A stretch of DNA of 64,000 bases from positions 1-64,000 of the forward strand of contig JAFQSM010000053.1 of assembly GCA_017409575.1 (NCBI GenBank). Direction: 5' to 3'. The position numbers and the translations under genes were made by a program. Source of the stretch: Clostridia bacterium. Its GTDB lineage: Bacteria; Bacillota; Clostridia; Monoglobales; Monoglobaceae. The notes below the pieces were generated by a model. That model had not been told where the DNA came from and did not search any database. It saw nothing but the letters and a program-made list of their open reading frames with translations. Of this stretch, positions 47,836 to 56,879 are shown piece by piece (the stretch's first letter is position 1; every line of letters starts with the position of its first letter).

Positions 47836-48150
47836 TTAGTCTTCAAAATCAAAAAGGTCAGCATTTCTTTCCTTAAAGAGTTCATAAGCTCTGTCAAGGA
47901 CTTCCAAATCTTCCTCGGGGACAAGAATATAGTCATCATTCTCATCATATTCCATTTTAAGAATAATTACCTCGTCAACCTCGTCGTCTTCCTCTTCTTT
48001 GTAAGGAATACAAATTACATAATCCGAACCGTCAACCTGAACGGTGTCAAGATGCTCGACAGTCTGCTTGTTGCCGTCATCATCAAACAAATCAACCAAA
48101 AAATTGTTTTCTTCTTCGGTATTCGGGGTCTTTTCAAAATCTTCTGCCAT
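47836..48150 (-). CDS. DUF1292 family protein
   Basis: 104 residues, highly acidic (runs such as KEEEDDEVDEVIIL and EYDENDDYILVPEEDLEVLD). These are marks of DUF1292 (YrzB-like), a Firmicutes family of unknown function. It is encoded directly after ruvX, as in many Firmicutes where the order is alaS-yrzL-yrrK(ruvX)-yrzB. AAAGGAGAG precedes the ATG. Confidence 0.93.
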   Translation of the reverse strand: MAEDFEKTPNTEEENNFLVDLFDDDGNKQTVEHLDTVQVDGSDYVICIPYKEEEDDEVDEVIILKMEYDENDDYILVPEEDLEVLDRAYELFKERNADLFDFED

Positions 48151-48187
48151 TTTTAAATCTCTCCTTTAATTAAAAATTTGTTTTTTG

Positions 48188-48598
48188 TTAAATTTTGGTG
48201 CTGTCCAGATAAGCCTGAAGTATAAATGCTGCAGCAATCTTATCAACCGAATCCTTTCGCTTTTTGCCTCGGGTATTTGTTGCGTTCATTAGATTGTGAG
48301 CTGAAACAGTCGTAAGACGCTCGTCCCAAAGGATTACTTCAAGTCCGGTCAGTTCGCCGAGAAGCTTGGCAAAAGCCTTTGTTTTTTTGCCGCGTTCGCC
48401 CACTGTGCCGTTCATATTTTTGGGGTATCCCAAAACTATTTTTTCTGCGTTGAGCTTTTTTGCAAGTGCCGCAGTATATTCGGCAACCTTTCGGGCATTC
48501 TTCTCGGAATAGGTCTCCAATGTGTGTGCCGAAAACCCAAGTGCATCCGATGTAGCAAAGCCTGTTCGGCTGTCGCCAAAATCAACGCCAAGTATCAT
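48188..48598 (-). CDS. ruvX: Putative pre-16S rRNA nuclease / Holliday junction resolvase YqgF
   Basis: 136 residues, RNase H-like fold. MILGVDFGDSRTGFATSD holds the first catalytic Asp, IVLGYPKNMNGTVGERGKKTKAFA the middle motif, and LWDERLTTVSAHNLM the second acidic pair. Known members process the 16S rRNA 5' end. The ATG at 48598 follows GGAGGG. Own promoter upstream. Confidence 0.95.
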   Translation of the reverse strand: MILGVDFGDSRTGFATSDALGFSAHTLETYSEKNARKVAEYTAALAKKLNAEKIVLGYPKNMNGTVGERGKKTKAFAKLLGELTGLEVILWDERLTTVSAHNLMNATNTRGKKRKDSVDKIAAAFILQAYLDSTKI

Positions 48599-48635
48599 AT
48601 CGGTTTTCCCTCCCACACATCAAATTTACCTTTTT

Positions 48636-48664
48636 ATTGTACCATAATCAGAGCATATAAGCAA
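48636..48664 (-). promoter_or_regulatory. Promoter of ruvX
   Basis: Minus strand: TTGCTT (48659-48664), 17-bp spacer, TACAAT (48636-48641), about 37 bp before the ruvX start. Confidence 0.65.
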
Positions 48665-48698
48665 GCAATTTTTAATAAATTCTGTTACCTCAAAAGTT

Positions 48699-48731
48699 AA
48701 AAGCCAAGAAATTTACATTTCCCGGCTTTTT
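48699..48731 (-). terminator. Intrinsic terminator after the aldo/keto reductase gene
   Basis: Stem AAAAGCC..GAAAT / ATTTC..GGCTTTT with a small internal mismatch; the minus-strand product ends in TTTTAACTTTT. Confidence 0.7.
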
Positions 48732-48738
48732 TCTGAGA

Positions 48739-49617
48739 TTACTTTATATTTAGTGTTTCCTTAAGCTGTGAAAGCTTTGAAGGGCCCACAATCATAAACA
48801 CATCAAATTTGCTTTGTTCCTGAAGCATCCTGAGTGCAGTGTGCGATATTGTTGAATTTTCTTTTTGAGCTCGCTCGCAGATTTTTTCAAAGGTCTTGAT
48901 TGACTGTTCATTAAGATATCTTTCTTTGGCTTTTTCTGACAGATTATTTGCAGCATATTTTTCAAAAAAGCCTTTTGCCTGCGATGAAAAAGCAAATACC
49001 GGCAGAGTTCCCTTGTCGTATTTTTCTTTTTCTTCTTCAATATACGCAAGTTTGGTGTCCCACACCTTTGAGCGAGTAGCAAGATTGTAAAGCGCCTGAC
49101 TTGCGCAAAATCCTGTCTGGTTTGTACTTTTTGCATATTCGTTTGCTTCGGCTATGCGGTCATACGACCAGTTTGACGCCCCGATATGTCTTACTTTTCC
49201 GCTTTTGATAAGTCCGTTAAGGGTATCAATTATCGGTCCCACAGGTTTTTCGATATCATCGCGGTGTAGCCACAAAATATCAATATAGTCTGTTTGAAGA
49301 GCTTTGAGACTTTTTTCAACATCATCTTCTATTTCTTCTTTGCTGAGTCTTATATGCGACAAATCCTGCAAGGTAAGGGGATGTGCACACTTGGTCGAAA
49401 TATATACCTTATCTCTTTTATCTTTTATAAACTCCCCGACCAAAGCTTCGCTCTTACCCTCACAATAAAGCCTTGCGGTATCAATTATGTTTCCTCCGTT
49501 TTCAACATAAAACTCCATAAGCTGAAACGCAGTATTTCTGTCAATTCTTTCGTCATAGCCTTCTGTGCCAAGGACTATCTCCGAAAGGTTCATATCACAA
49601 AGTTTTTTATAGTTCAT
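48739..49617 (-). CDS. Aldo/keto reductase family oxidoreductase
   Basis: 292 residues, TIM-barrel NADPH-dependent reductase. The catalytic tetrad is visible: Asp and Tyr in NIIDTARLYCEGKSE, Lys in VYISTKCAHP, His in ILWLHRDD. IGASNWSYDRIAEA is the conserved strand-6 region. Substrate unknown. It is the last gene of a likely three-gene unit with the VIT1-type protein and a lipid kinase, 30 bp after the latter. Confidence 0.92.
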   Translation of the reverse strand: MNYKKLCDMNLSEIVLGTEGYDERIDRNTAFQLMEFYVENGGNIIDTARLYCEGKSEALVGEFIKDKRDKVYISTKCAHPLTLQDLSHIRLSKEEIEDDVEKSLKALQTDYIDILWLHRDDIEKPVGPIIDTLNGLIKSGKVRHIGASNWSYDRIAEANEYAKSTNQTGFCASQALYNLATRSKVWDTKLAYIEEEKEKYDKGTLPVFAFSSQAKGFFEKYAANNLSEKAKERYLNEQSIKTFEKICERAQKENSTISHTALRMLQEQSKFDVFMIVGPSKLSQLKETLNIK

Positions 49618-49647
49618 TATCGTCTTTATCCTGCCTTTCTGTTTGTA

Positions 49648-50610
49648 TTATACACATTCTGCTTGTTTTGCACACTCAGCATATGCCGGAACAACAAACC
49701 TGAATGCTCCCGGTATTATTTCAAACTCGGTGGTTCCTGTATCTGTTATTTCACCATCAATTGAAAAACGCATAGTTTTTTCGTTTGAAGTTATTTTTAC
49801 CTTTTTGCATTTTAGAGAAGAAACAATTTCGCCAATATTTTTGATTTTCAAGTACGAGCCGTTTATGTATCTTGGAAGCAGTTTCAAAAGCCTTGGTAAC
49901 GAAATATTTTTTACCATATTTATATTTATAAATCCATCACTTACCCGGGCAATGGGGTTGGTTTTAAGTCCGCCTCCGCAATAACTGCCATTGGCAATCG
50001 AAGTCAGCAAAAGTTCGCCTTTATGTACTACAGCGCCATCAATTTCTATTTCCAGATTTGCAGGCTTTCTGTTAAACAGATTTGCAATAATGGAAATTAT
50101 ATATGCAAGAGGGCCCCCAAAATCAGTCCGATCCTTTATGTAGTTTGTCATATCAGCTACATCACAATCAAAGCCAATGTTGAACATATTTGCACAATAA
50201 CCGCTCTTTGGTTGATTGTCTATGTTGGTAATATACCTGATTGCATCGCATTTTACACACTCGCCCGAAATCTGCTTTTCCAAATCAAAAAACCGAGCAT
50301 CCAATGAAAAATTTCTGCAAAAATCATTTCCGGTGCCAATCGGCACAATACCTATTTCGACATTCTCAAACTCAAGCGAACCATTTAAAACTTCACTAAA
50401 AGTTCCGTCACCGCCACACGCAATAAACCTCGCAGGTCCATTGTTTTTGCAATATTCAGCAACAAACACTTTTGCATCATTTGGAGCTCTTGTAATATAA
50501 ACGCCAATATTGTTCTCTGACCTTTCACAAATACCGTTTATTTCATCAATTATTCTGTCAAACTTTTTCCCCTGACCGGCATTTGGATTTACGACAAAAA
50601 TCGTTTTCAT
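49648..50610 (-). CDS. Second diacylglycerol kinase-like lipid kinase
   Basis: 320 residues. FVVNPNAGQGKKFDRI, ACGGDGTFSEVLNGSL (GGDGT) and GIVPIGTGNDFCRNF define the catalytic domain; FSIDGEI near the end is the conserved D-G-E. It resembles the DagK/YtlR group and is clearly distinct from the paralogue at 26,302. It probably phosphorylates diacylglycerol or sphingosine-like lipids at the membrane. Located between the VIT1-type gene (33 bp upstream) and the aldo/keto reductase. Confidence 0.9.
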   Translation of the reverse strand: MKTIFVVNPNAGQGKKFDRIIDEINGICERSENNIGVYITRAPNDAKVFVAEYCKNNGPARFIACGGDGTFSEVLNGSLEFENVEIGIVPIGTGNDFCRNFSLDARFFDLEKQISGECVKCDAIRYITNIDNQPKSGYCANMFNIGFDCDVADMTNYIKDRTDFGGPLAYIISIIANLFNRKPANLEIEIDGAVVHKGELLLTSIANGSYCGGGLKTNPIARVSDGFININMVKNISLPRLLKLLPRYINGSYLKIKNIGEIVSSLKCKKVKITSNEKTMRFSIDGEITDTGTTEFEIIPGAFRFVVPAYAECAKQAECV

Positions 50611-50643
50611 AAACCCTCCGCAAAACTCAAATTTCTTTATTTA

Positions 50644-51525
50644 TTATAAATCTACACCCAAAAAATGCTTTGCGGCAATACCCACGAAAAACGATACAAC
50701 TGCAACACTTACACTGATTAAAGACATTTCCAGAAATTTGGGTTTAAATCTTTCGCCTTGTGCAACCGAAATATAGTAGGTAAATCCGGCTATAATCAAA
50801 ATAACAATAGCTACCATCGCAAACAGTGCAATCATATACTGACTGTTAGCAAGTAAAAGATAGGGTAAAATCAAAAGAGCAACAGTAATAAGATAAGCTA
50901 CCCCTGTATAGCAGCAGGATTTGAAAGCATCACTTCGTCCATCGCTTTTTGCAGCAAGAAACTCGCTGGAAGCCTTTGAAAAAGTTGCTGAAATACCCAT
51001 AATAAGTCCCGAAAGAGCAATAAGCCTTGTATTTTGCATTGCAAAAGTAAAGCCTGCCAAAGACCCGGTAAGTTCTACCAAAGCATCATTCATACCCAAA
51101 ACCATACTTCCTACATATCGAAGTCTTTCTTCGTCAAGCATATCAAAAAGCGCTGCTTCGTGTTCTTCCTCCTGCTGTTTGATATGTATGCTTTCTTCAA
51201 CTTCTGCAGCAAGTATATCATATTCTTTTTGCGCTGTCTCCTCGCCGTTTTCCATAAGTTTTACCGCAAAGGTAAATCCCAGAATTCTGGCAATCATCTT
51301 ATATTTAAAAATTTTAAATTTGTCAGGCTTCATTTCGATACCTGTGTATTTTTTCCATATCTCATAATGAGCCTTTTCCTCTGCCGCAAGGCGAAGAAGA
51401 GTGTCCTTGTTTTCTTCCCCCTTGGCAAATTTTGCGATTTCCGCATAAATAATGCTTTCGTTCAGCTCATTATTTTGCATTTTTGTTATAATCGCCAATG
51501 CCTTTTTTGATAGTTCTTTTACCAT
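50644..51525 (-). CDS. Ferritin-like/VIT1 fusion iron or manganese transporter (MbfA-type)
   Basis: 293 residues. The first 130 residues are a four-helix ferritin/rubrerythrin-like domain with metal-ligand Glu patterns (AEIAKFAKGEENKDTLLRLAAEEKAHYEIW; EEEHEAALFDML). A CCC1/VIT1 membrane domain follows, with GMNDALVELTGSLAGFTFAM and about five spans. Proteins of this design export iron or manganese. GGGGCGG precedes the ATG. First gene of a minus-strand operon behind a promoter at 51691-51719, with a leader of about 160 nt. Confidence 0.9.
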   Translation of the reverse strand: MVKELSKKALAIITKMQNNELNESIIYAEIAKFAKGEENKDTLLRLAAEEKAHYEIWKKYTGIEMKPDKFKIFKYKMIARILGFTFAVKLMENGEETAQKEYDILAAEVEESIHIKQQEEEHEAALFDMLDEERLRYVGSMVLGMNDALVELTGSLAGFTFAMQNTRLIALSGLIMGISATFSKASSEFLAAKSDGRSDAFKSCCYTGVAYLITVALLILPYLLLANSQYMIALFAMVAIVILIIAGFTYYISVAQGERFKPKFLEMSLISVSVAVVSFFVGIAAKHFLGVDL

Positions 51526-51690
51526 ATGTACCGCCCCTTAAAGAGATTTAATTCAAAATCCGATATCAAACACTTCTGAAACCGCGACCTATAATTTCGC
51601 TGCTTGTCGTAATTATAATAAATGATTTCGGATCAATTTCTCTATGCAGCTATGTCTGTTCCACCCGAATTCGATAATCTCCGCAACCTC

Positions 51691-51719
51691 GTTATACCAT
51701 AAACACCACGAAAAGTCAA
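51691..51719 (-). promoter_or_regulatory. Promoter of the VIT1-type operon
   Basis: Minus strand: TTGACT (51714-51719), 17-bp spacer, TATAAC (51691-51696). The start near 51684 leaves an untranslated leader of about 160 nt (51526-51684) with no reading frame and no riboswitch motif that I recognise. This promoter and the MFS promoter fill the 51526-51863 gap. Confidence 0.72.
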
Positions 51720-51775
51720 CAGAAAAAGCCCCTAAATTAAAATTTTCAGAAGTTGGCAAATTGTATGTTTTTTTG

Positions 51776-51804
51776 TTGACAAAATAGGAAAATTGTGATA
51801 AATT
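51776..51804 (+). promoter_or_regulatory. Promoter of the MFS transporter gene
   Basis: TTGACA (51776-51781), 17-bp spacer, TAAATT (51799-51804), about 55 bp before the ATG at 51864. Confidence 0.78.
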
Positions 51805-51863
51805 TAAATATTGTTGGCAATCACATTGCTGACAAAAAAGCAACAAAAAGGAGTATCATAATA

Positions 51864-53177
51864 ATGAACGCTAACACAAAAGTTTCAAGCTGGCGCAACA
51901 ACAAGTGGTTCAGGGCAGCAATACCCGCACTTCTTCTTCACTGCAGTATCGGTACAGTTTACTGCTGGTCTCTTTTCAGCGACCAAATTGGTCAGTACAT
52001 AGGTTTTCAGAAAAGTGCAACCGAATGGGCATTCAGCTTTGCCATCTTCTTCCTTGGTATGTCGGCAGCTTTTCTTGGCAATGTAGTGGAAAAAGACATT
52101 CACAAGTCATCGCTTATCGCAGCAATCTGTTTTGCCGGCGGTATGGCAGGCACAGGTGCCTTCATCTGGTACGGCGGTGCACATCCGGGAAGTCTTATTG
52201 CACTTTTGGGCATCTACCTTTGCTACGGTTTGATTATGGGTATCGGTCTTGGAACAGGTTATCTCTCACCCATAAAAACCCTTATGCTTTGGTTCTCTGA
52301 TAAAAAAGGTCTTGCAACAGGTCTTGCTGTAGCAGGCTTTGGTGCTGCAAAAGCAATCGCAAGTCCGATTATGGAATGGATGCTTGCGAATCTTGGTGAC
52401 GGCGGTATCTACAAAATGTTCTTTATCCTTGCAGGTGTATATTTTGTAATGATGCTTGTTGGTCATCTTCTGCTCAAAAAGCCTGATGACTGGCACGAAC
52501 CCGCAAGCAAAGAAGAAGCAAACAGCATTATCAGTGTTATCAAAACACGCCCCATTAAAAACTACATAGGCATATGGCTTATGTTCTACCTCAACATCAC
52601 CTGCGGTCTTGCTCTTATCAGTCAGGAAAAAATGATTATCAAGTGTCTAGGTCTTGCCGGTATGGTTGGTATAATTTCTACAATTTCTGCTGTATTCAAC
52701 GCCGGTGGCCGTCTTGGCTGGTCAGCACTTGGTGACAAAACCAAAGACAGAAACACAATCTACAAAATCATTTTTGTTTCATCAATCATAGTTACCGCAC
52801 TTGTAATTTTTACACGAGGCATTGCAACCGGTGCAGGAAATACACTTCTTACACTTCTTGTGCTTCTTATGATTATGATTGTAAATGCAGGCTACGGCGG
52901 TGGATTTTCAAATGTCCCCACACTTCTTTCGGACCACTATGGTATGAGCAATATCAGTGCACTTCATGGCATTACACTTTCTGCCTGGGCGTTTGCCGGT
53001 CTTACAGGAAACAACTTGTCTGCATGGATTGTAAACACCTTCGGCAAAGAAGAAGTTATCAACGGCATCACTGTAAACCCGACCGGTTATCAGGCAGTGC
53101 TTTATGTTACAATTGCACTCTACATAGTATCACTTCTTTTAAGTCTGTTCTTTGTAAGACCTGCTGATAAGAAATAA
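51864..53177 (+). CDS. OFA-family MFS transporter
   Basis: 437 residues with 12 membrane segments. The N-terminal LLLHCSIGTVYCWSLFSDQI and the long GLGTGYLSPIKTLMLWFSDKKGLATGLAVAGFGAAKAIASP segment (motif A-like loop) mark the oxalate/formate antiporter subfamily. Substrates in the family include oxalate, formate, lactate and other monocarboxylates; the one here is unknown. The ATG at 51864 (MNANTK) follows AAGGAG. Monocistronic with a terminator. Confidence 0.9.
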   Translation: MNANTKVSSWRNNKWFRAAIPALLLHCSIGTVYCWSLFSDQIGQYIGFQKSATEWAFSFAIFFLGMSAAFLGNVVEKDIHKSSLIAAICFAGGMAGTGAFIWYGGAHPGSLIALLGIYLCYGLIMGIGLGTGYLSPIKTLMLWFSDKKGLATGLAVAGFGAAKAIASPIMEWMLANLGDGGIYKMFFILAGVYFVMMLVGHLLLKKPDDWHEPASKEEANSIISVIKTRPIKNYIGIWLMFYLNITCGLALISQEKMIIKCLGLAGMVGIISTISAVFNAGGRLGWSALGDKTKDRNTIYKIIFVSSIIVTALVIFTRGIATGAGNTLLTLLVLLMIMIVNAGYGGGFSNVPTLLSDHYGMSNISALHGITLSAWAFAGLTGNNLSAWIVNTFGKEEVINGITVNPTGYQAVLYVTIALYIVSLLLSLFFVRPADKK

Positions 53178-53193
53178 ACTCGAATTTCGTACA

Positions 53194-53232
53194 AAAAAAT
53201 ACCCGATTTGTCAAAAATCGGGTATTTTTGTT
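53194..53232. terminator. Bidirectional terminator between the MFS gene and gpmI
   Basis: Stem AAAAATACCCGATTT with its complement around a short loop; serves both convergent genes. Confidence 0.9.
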
Positions 53233-53238
53233 GTTTTT

Positions 53239-54774
53239 TTATCTGACAATCAAGCTTTCACCTGTCATCTCTTCGGGCTTTTCAAGTTCCATAAGGTCAA
53301 GCATTGTTGGTGCAAGGTCAGCGAGTCTGCCGTTTTTGAGTTTTGCACCTGTTTCTTCGCCTATCAAGACAAGCGGTACAACATTTGTTGTGTGTGCAGT
53401 AAACACATCATTTGTTGCATAATCAAGCATCTGGTCTGCGTTTCCATGGTCAGCTGTAACAAGTGCAATACCACCCATTTTTGTTATTGCATCTATTGTT
53501 CTTCCAAGACATTCGTCCACAGTTTCAACTGCCTTTACAGCAGCTTCAAACACTCCGGTATGTCCCACCATATCACAGTTTGCAAAGTTGAGGATAATAA
53601 CATCATAGCTGCCGCTTTCGATGCGCTTTACAACCTCATCAGTTACCTCAAATGCACTCATTTCGGGTTTGAGGTCATAGGTAGCAACTTTGGGAGAATT
53701 GATAAGTGCTCTGTCCTCACCGTCATACACTGCCTCGACGCCACCGTTAAAGAAAAATGTAACATGCGCATATTTCTCGGTTTCGGCAATTCGGAGCTGT
53801 CTGAGACCTTTGCGGCTGATATATTCGCCAAAGGTATTTGAAAGAGTCTGGGGTTTGAATGCAACATCAACATTTGGCATTGATGCATCATACTGGGTCA
53901 TACAAACAAAGAATGTTTCAAAAAATTCTCTGTCAAAGCCCGAAAATTCGGGGTCCACAATTGTTCTTGAAATTTCTCTTGCTCTGTCGGGTCTGAAATT
54001 GAAAAATACAACCGAATCACCCTTCGAGATTTTTCCGAGTGCCTCGCCATTTTCGTCTGTTATAACAGTGGGAACAACAAACTCATCGGTTACACCATCG
54101 TTATACGATTTCTTTATAGCGCTGACAGCAGAGGTGTCTTTGTTTCCCTCGCCCTTTATCATTGCATTATAAGCCTGCTCAACGCGTTCCCAGCGATTGT
54201 CACGATCCATTGCATAATATCTGCCCATAACTGTTGCAATTGCGCCTGTCCCAAGTTCTCTGATTTTTGAAACAAGGCTTTCGGCAAAGTCTGCACCCGA
54301 TGTAGGTGAAACATCTCTGCCATCCATAAAGCAATGAACAAATACTTTGTCAAGACCATTCTTTTTTGCCATTTCCAAAAGTCCATAAAGATGATTGATA
54401 TGGCTGTGAACACCACCGTCTGACAAAAGTCCCATCAGATGAAGTGCCGAATTATTCTTTTTGCAGTTTTCAACCGCTTTGCAAAGTGCTTCGTTTTCAA
54501 AAAAGTCACCATCTGCAATTGACTTTGTGATTCTTGTAAGCTCCTGATAAACAATTCTTCCTGCACCGATATTGGTGTGTCCAACCTCCGAGTTGCCCAT
54601 TTGTCCGTCGGGAAGACCTACATCCATACCCGATGCGTGAACAATTGAGTTGGGGTACTCCTTAAGATACTTGTCCATATTTGGCGTATTTGCCGCATAG
54701 ATTGCATTGCCTTCGTTACGGTCATTCACACCATAACCGTCCATAATAATTAAAGCGTATGGCTTTTTGCTCAT
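53239..54774 (-). CDS. gpmI: 2,3-bisphosphoglycerate-independent phosphoglycerate mutase
   Basis: 511 residues. ALIIMDGYGVNDRNEGNAI supplies metal-binding Asp; the catalytic Ser is in GQMGNSEVGHTNIG. VTADHGNADQM near the C-terminus completes the two-manganese site. Interconverts 3- and 2-phosphoglycerate. Third gene of the pgk-tpiA-gpmI operon, starting 58 bp after tpiA. Confidence 0.98.
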   Translation of the reverse strand: MSKKPYALIIMDGYGVNDRNEGNAIYAANTPNMDKYLKEYPNSIVHASGMDVGLPDGQMGNSEVGHTNIGAGRIVYQELTRITKSIADGDFFENEALCKAVENCKKNNSALHLMGLLSDGGVHSHINHLYGLLEMAKKNGLDKVFVHCFMDGRDVSPTSGADFAESLVSKIRELGTGAIATVMGRYYAMDRDNRWERVEQAYNAMIKGEGNKDTSAVSAIKKSYNDGVTDEFVVPTVITDENGEALGKISKGDSVVFFNFRPDRAREISRTIVDPEFSGFDREFFETFFVCMTQYDASMPNVDVAFKPQTLSNTFGEYISRKGLRQLRIAETEKYAHVTFFFNGGVEAVYDGEDRALINSPKVATYDLKPEMSAFEVTDEVVKRIESGSYDVIILNFANCDMVGHTGVFEAAVKAVETVDECLGRTIDAITKMGGIALVTADHGNADQMLDYATNDVFTAHTTNVVPLVLIGEETGAKLKNGRLADLAPTMLDLMELEKPEEMTGESLIVR

Positions 54775-54832
54775 AGTTTTTTGTCCTTTCTAAAAGTTAA
54801 GGCGAACTGAAAGTCCGCCTTATAATTTTAAA

Positions 54833-55585
54833 TTACTGTGCAGCCTTTACAATTACTGCAAAATCTGCGCTCTTAAGGCTTGCGCCGCCGATAAGTCCGC
54901 CATCAATGTCATTTTTTGCAAGAAGTTCAGCCGCATTGCCGGCATTCATACTTCCGCCGTACTGAATTGTAACTTCCTTTGCGCATCCTTCACAATAAAG
55001 CTCTGCAAAAATTTTACGGATGCCTTCGCAAACTTCCTGAGCCTGTTCTGCTGTTGCAGTCTTGCCTGTGCCGATAGCCCAGATAGGCTCGTATGCGATA
55101 ACAACCTTTTTTGCATCCTCTGCCGCAATACCTGCAAAAGCCTTTTTAACCTGAATGGCAATCAAATCCATTGTAATTCCGGCTTCTCTTTCTTCAAGGC
55201 TTTCGCCAACACAAACAATCGGGATAAGACCTTTTTTCAAAGCCTTTTTGGTCTTAAGGTTTACTGTTTCGTCAGTCTCTGCAAAATACTGTCTTCTTTC
55301 GGAGTGACCGATAATTACATAGTCAACACCCAAATCATTGAGCATATCTGCACTAACTTCACCTGTGAAAGCACCCTTGTCCTCAAAATGAAGATTTTCG
55401 GCACCAATTTTTACATGAGTGTCTTTTGCAGCGCGTATTGCCTCCGAGAGACAAACATAAGGTGTGCAGCAAACCACTTCGCACTTAGCACCCTCAGTTG
55501 CAGCTGCAACTTCCTTTACAAAATCATAAGTTTCACTTGGCAACTTGTTCATTTTCCAGTTGCCTGCAATAATATACTTGCCCAT
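54833..55585 (-). CDS. tpiA: Triosephosphate isomerase
   Basis: 250 residues. The catalytic Lys is in IIAGNWKMNKLP, the His in VIIGHSERRQYF, and the Glu in VIAYEPIWAIGTGKTA; loop GGSMNAGNA binds phosphate. The ATG at 55585 is preferred for AAAGGAG; the longer upstream frame runs into pgk. 22 bp after pgk. Confidence 0.98.
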   Translation of the reverse strand: MGKYIIAGNWKMNKLPSETYDFVKEVAAATEGAKCEVVCCTPYVCLSEAIRAAKDTHVKIGAENLHFEDKGAFTGEVSADMLNDLGVDYVIIGHSERRQYFAETDETVNLKTKKALKKGLIPIVCVGESLEEREAGITMDLIAIQVKKAFAGIAAEDAKKVVIAYEPIWAIGTGKTATAEQAQEVCEGIRKIFAELYCEGCAKEVTIQYGGSMNAGNAAELLAKNDIDGGLIGGASLKSADFAVIVKAAQ

Positions 55586-55607
55586 TTTAAATTTTCTCCT
55601 TTGTTTT

Positions 55608-56798
55608 TTATTTGTCGTTGATAGCAACAACGCCGGGAAGGTCCTTGCCCTCAAGGAATTCAAGAGAAGCACCGCCGCCTGTTGAAATATGGCTCATCTT
55701 GTCACCAAGACCTGCCTGGTTTACTGCAGCAACACTGTCGCCACCGCCGATGATTGTTGTTGCGTCAAGGTCTGCAAGCATTTCGGCAATTGCATTTGTA
55801 CCCTTTGCAAAATTGGGCATTTCAAACACACCCATAGGACCGTTCCAAACAACAGTCTTTGCATCTTTGAGTGCATCCTTGTAAAGAGCAATTGTCTTTT
55901 CGCCGATATCAAGTCCCTGCCAGCCTGATTCAATTTCACCACGGCCAACAGTCTTCTTTTCTGCGTCGTTATCAAAAGCTTTTGCAACAACGGTATCAAC
56001 CGGGATAAGAAGCTTTACACCTTTTTCTTCTGCCTTCTGCATCATTTCTTTTGCATAATCAAGGTAGTCTGCTTCAAGAAGTGAATCGCCTACTTCTTCG
56101 CCCAAAGCCTTCATAAAGGTATAAGCCATACCGCCGCCAATGATAAGAGTATCAACTTTTTCCAAAAGGTTGTTGATTACCGAAATCTTTGACGAAACCT
56201 TGCTTCCGCCAAGAACAGCAACAAGAGGTCTTACGGGGTTATTCACCGCATTGCCGAGATACTCAATTTCTTTGTTGATAAGGTATCCGCCAACAGCAGT
56301 TTCAACATATTCGGTAACGCCAACATTTGAACAATGTGCACGGTGTGCTGTACCAAATGCGTCATTTACAAAAATGTCACAGAGGCTAGCAAGTTCTTTG
56401 CTGAATGTATCAACATTCTTTGTCTCTTCTGCTCTATATCTTGTGTTTTCAAGAAGAACAACGTCTCCGTCATTCATATTTTCAACAGCAGCCTTTGCGT
56501 TTTTTCCAACAACTGTATCGTCAGCTGCAAAAACAACTTCTTTGCCAAGAAGCTCGCCAAGTCTTTTTGCAACAGGTGCAAGTGAGAGCTCGGGCTTGGG
56601 TTCGCCCTTGGGTTTGCCCATATGCGAACAAAGGATAACCTTTGCACCGTCATCAATCAATTTTTTGATTGTGGGAAGAGCCCCTACAATTCTTGTTTCG
56701 TCTGTGATTTTGCCGTCTTTAATCGGTACATTGAAGTCACAACGAACAAGCACGCGCTTGCCTTTTGTGCAAATATCATCAATTGTCTTTTTGTTCAT
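55608..56798 (-). CDS. pgk: Phosphoglycerate kinase
   Basis: 396 residues. [36 protein letters not shown] and the C-terminal [34 protein letters not shown] are universal PGK motifs. It makes ATP from 1,3-bisphosphoglycerate. The ATG at 56798 follows GGAGG. First gene of the operon; glyceraldehyde-3-phosphate dehydrogenase and enolase, common neighbours, are not here. Confidence 0.98.
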   Translation of the reverse strand: MNKKTIDDICTKGKRVLVRCDFNVPIKDGKITDETRIVGALPTIKKLIDDGAKVILCSHMGKPKGEPKPELSLAPVAKRLGELLGKEVVFAADDTVVGKNAKAAVENMNDGDVVLLENTRYRAEETKNVDTFSKELASLCDIFVNDAFGTAHRAHCSNVGVTEYVETAVGGYLINKEIEYLGNAVNNPVRPLVAVLGGSKVSSKISVINNLLEKVDTLIIGGGMAYTFMKALGEEVGDSLLEADYLDYAKEMMQKAEEKGVKLLIPVDTVVAKAFDNDAEKKTVGRGEIESGWQGLDIGEKTIALYKDALKDAKTVVWNGPMGVFEMPNFAKGTNAIAEMLADLDATTIIGGGDSVAAVNQAGLGDKMSHISTGGGASLEFLEGKDLPGVVAINDK

Positions 56799-56850
56799 TT
56801 TAAAAACCTCCATAGTCATTTCATTTTGTATTTTTAATCACATAGATTAT

Positions 56851-56879
56851 ATTTTACTCCATTTGGAAAAAATTATCAA
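56851..56879 (-). promoter_or_regulatory. Promoter of the pgk operon
   Basis: Minus strand: TTGATA (56874-56879), 17-bp spacer, TAAAAT (56851-56856). The -35 overlaps the stop codon of the upstream deacetylase gene, so the glycolytic operon can be transcribed independently of the rho operon. No terminator is seen between them. Confidence 0.75.
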
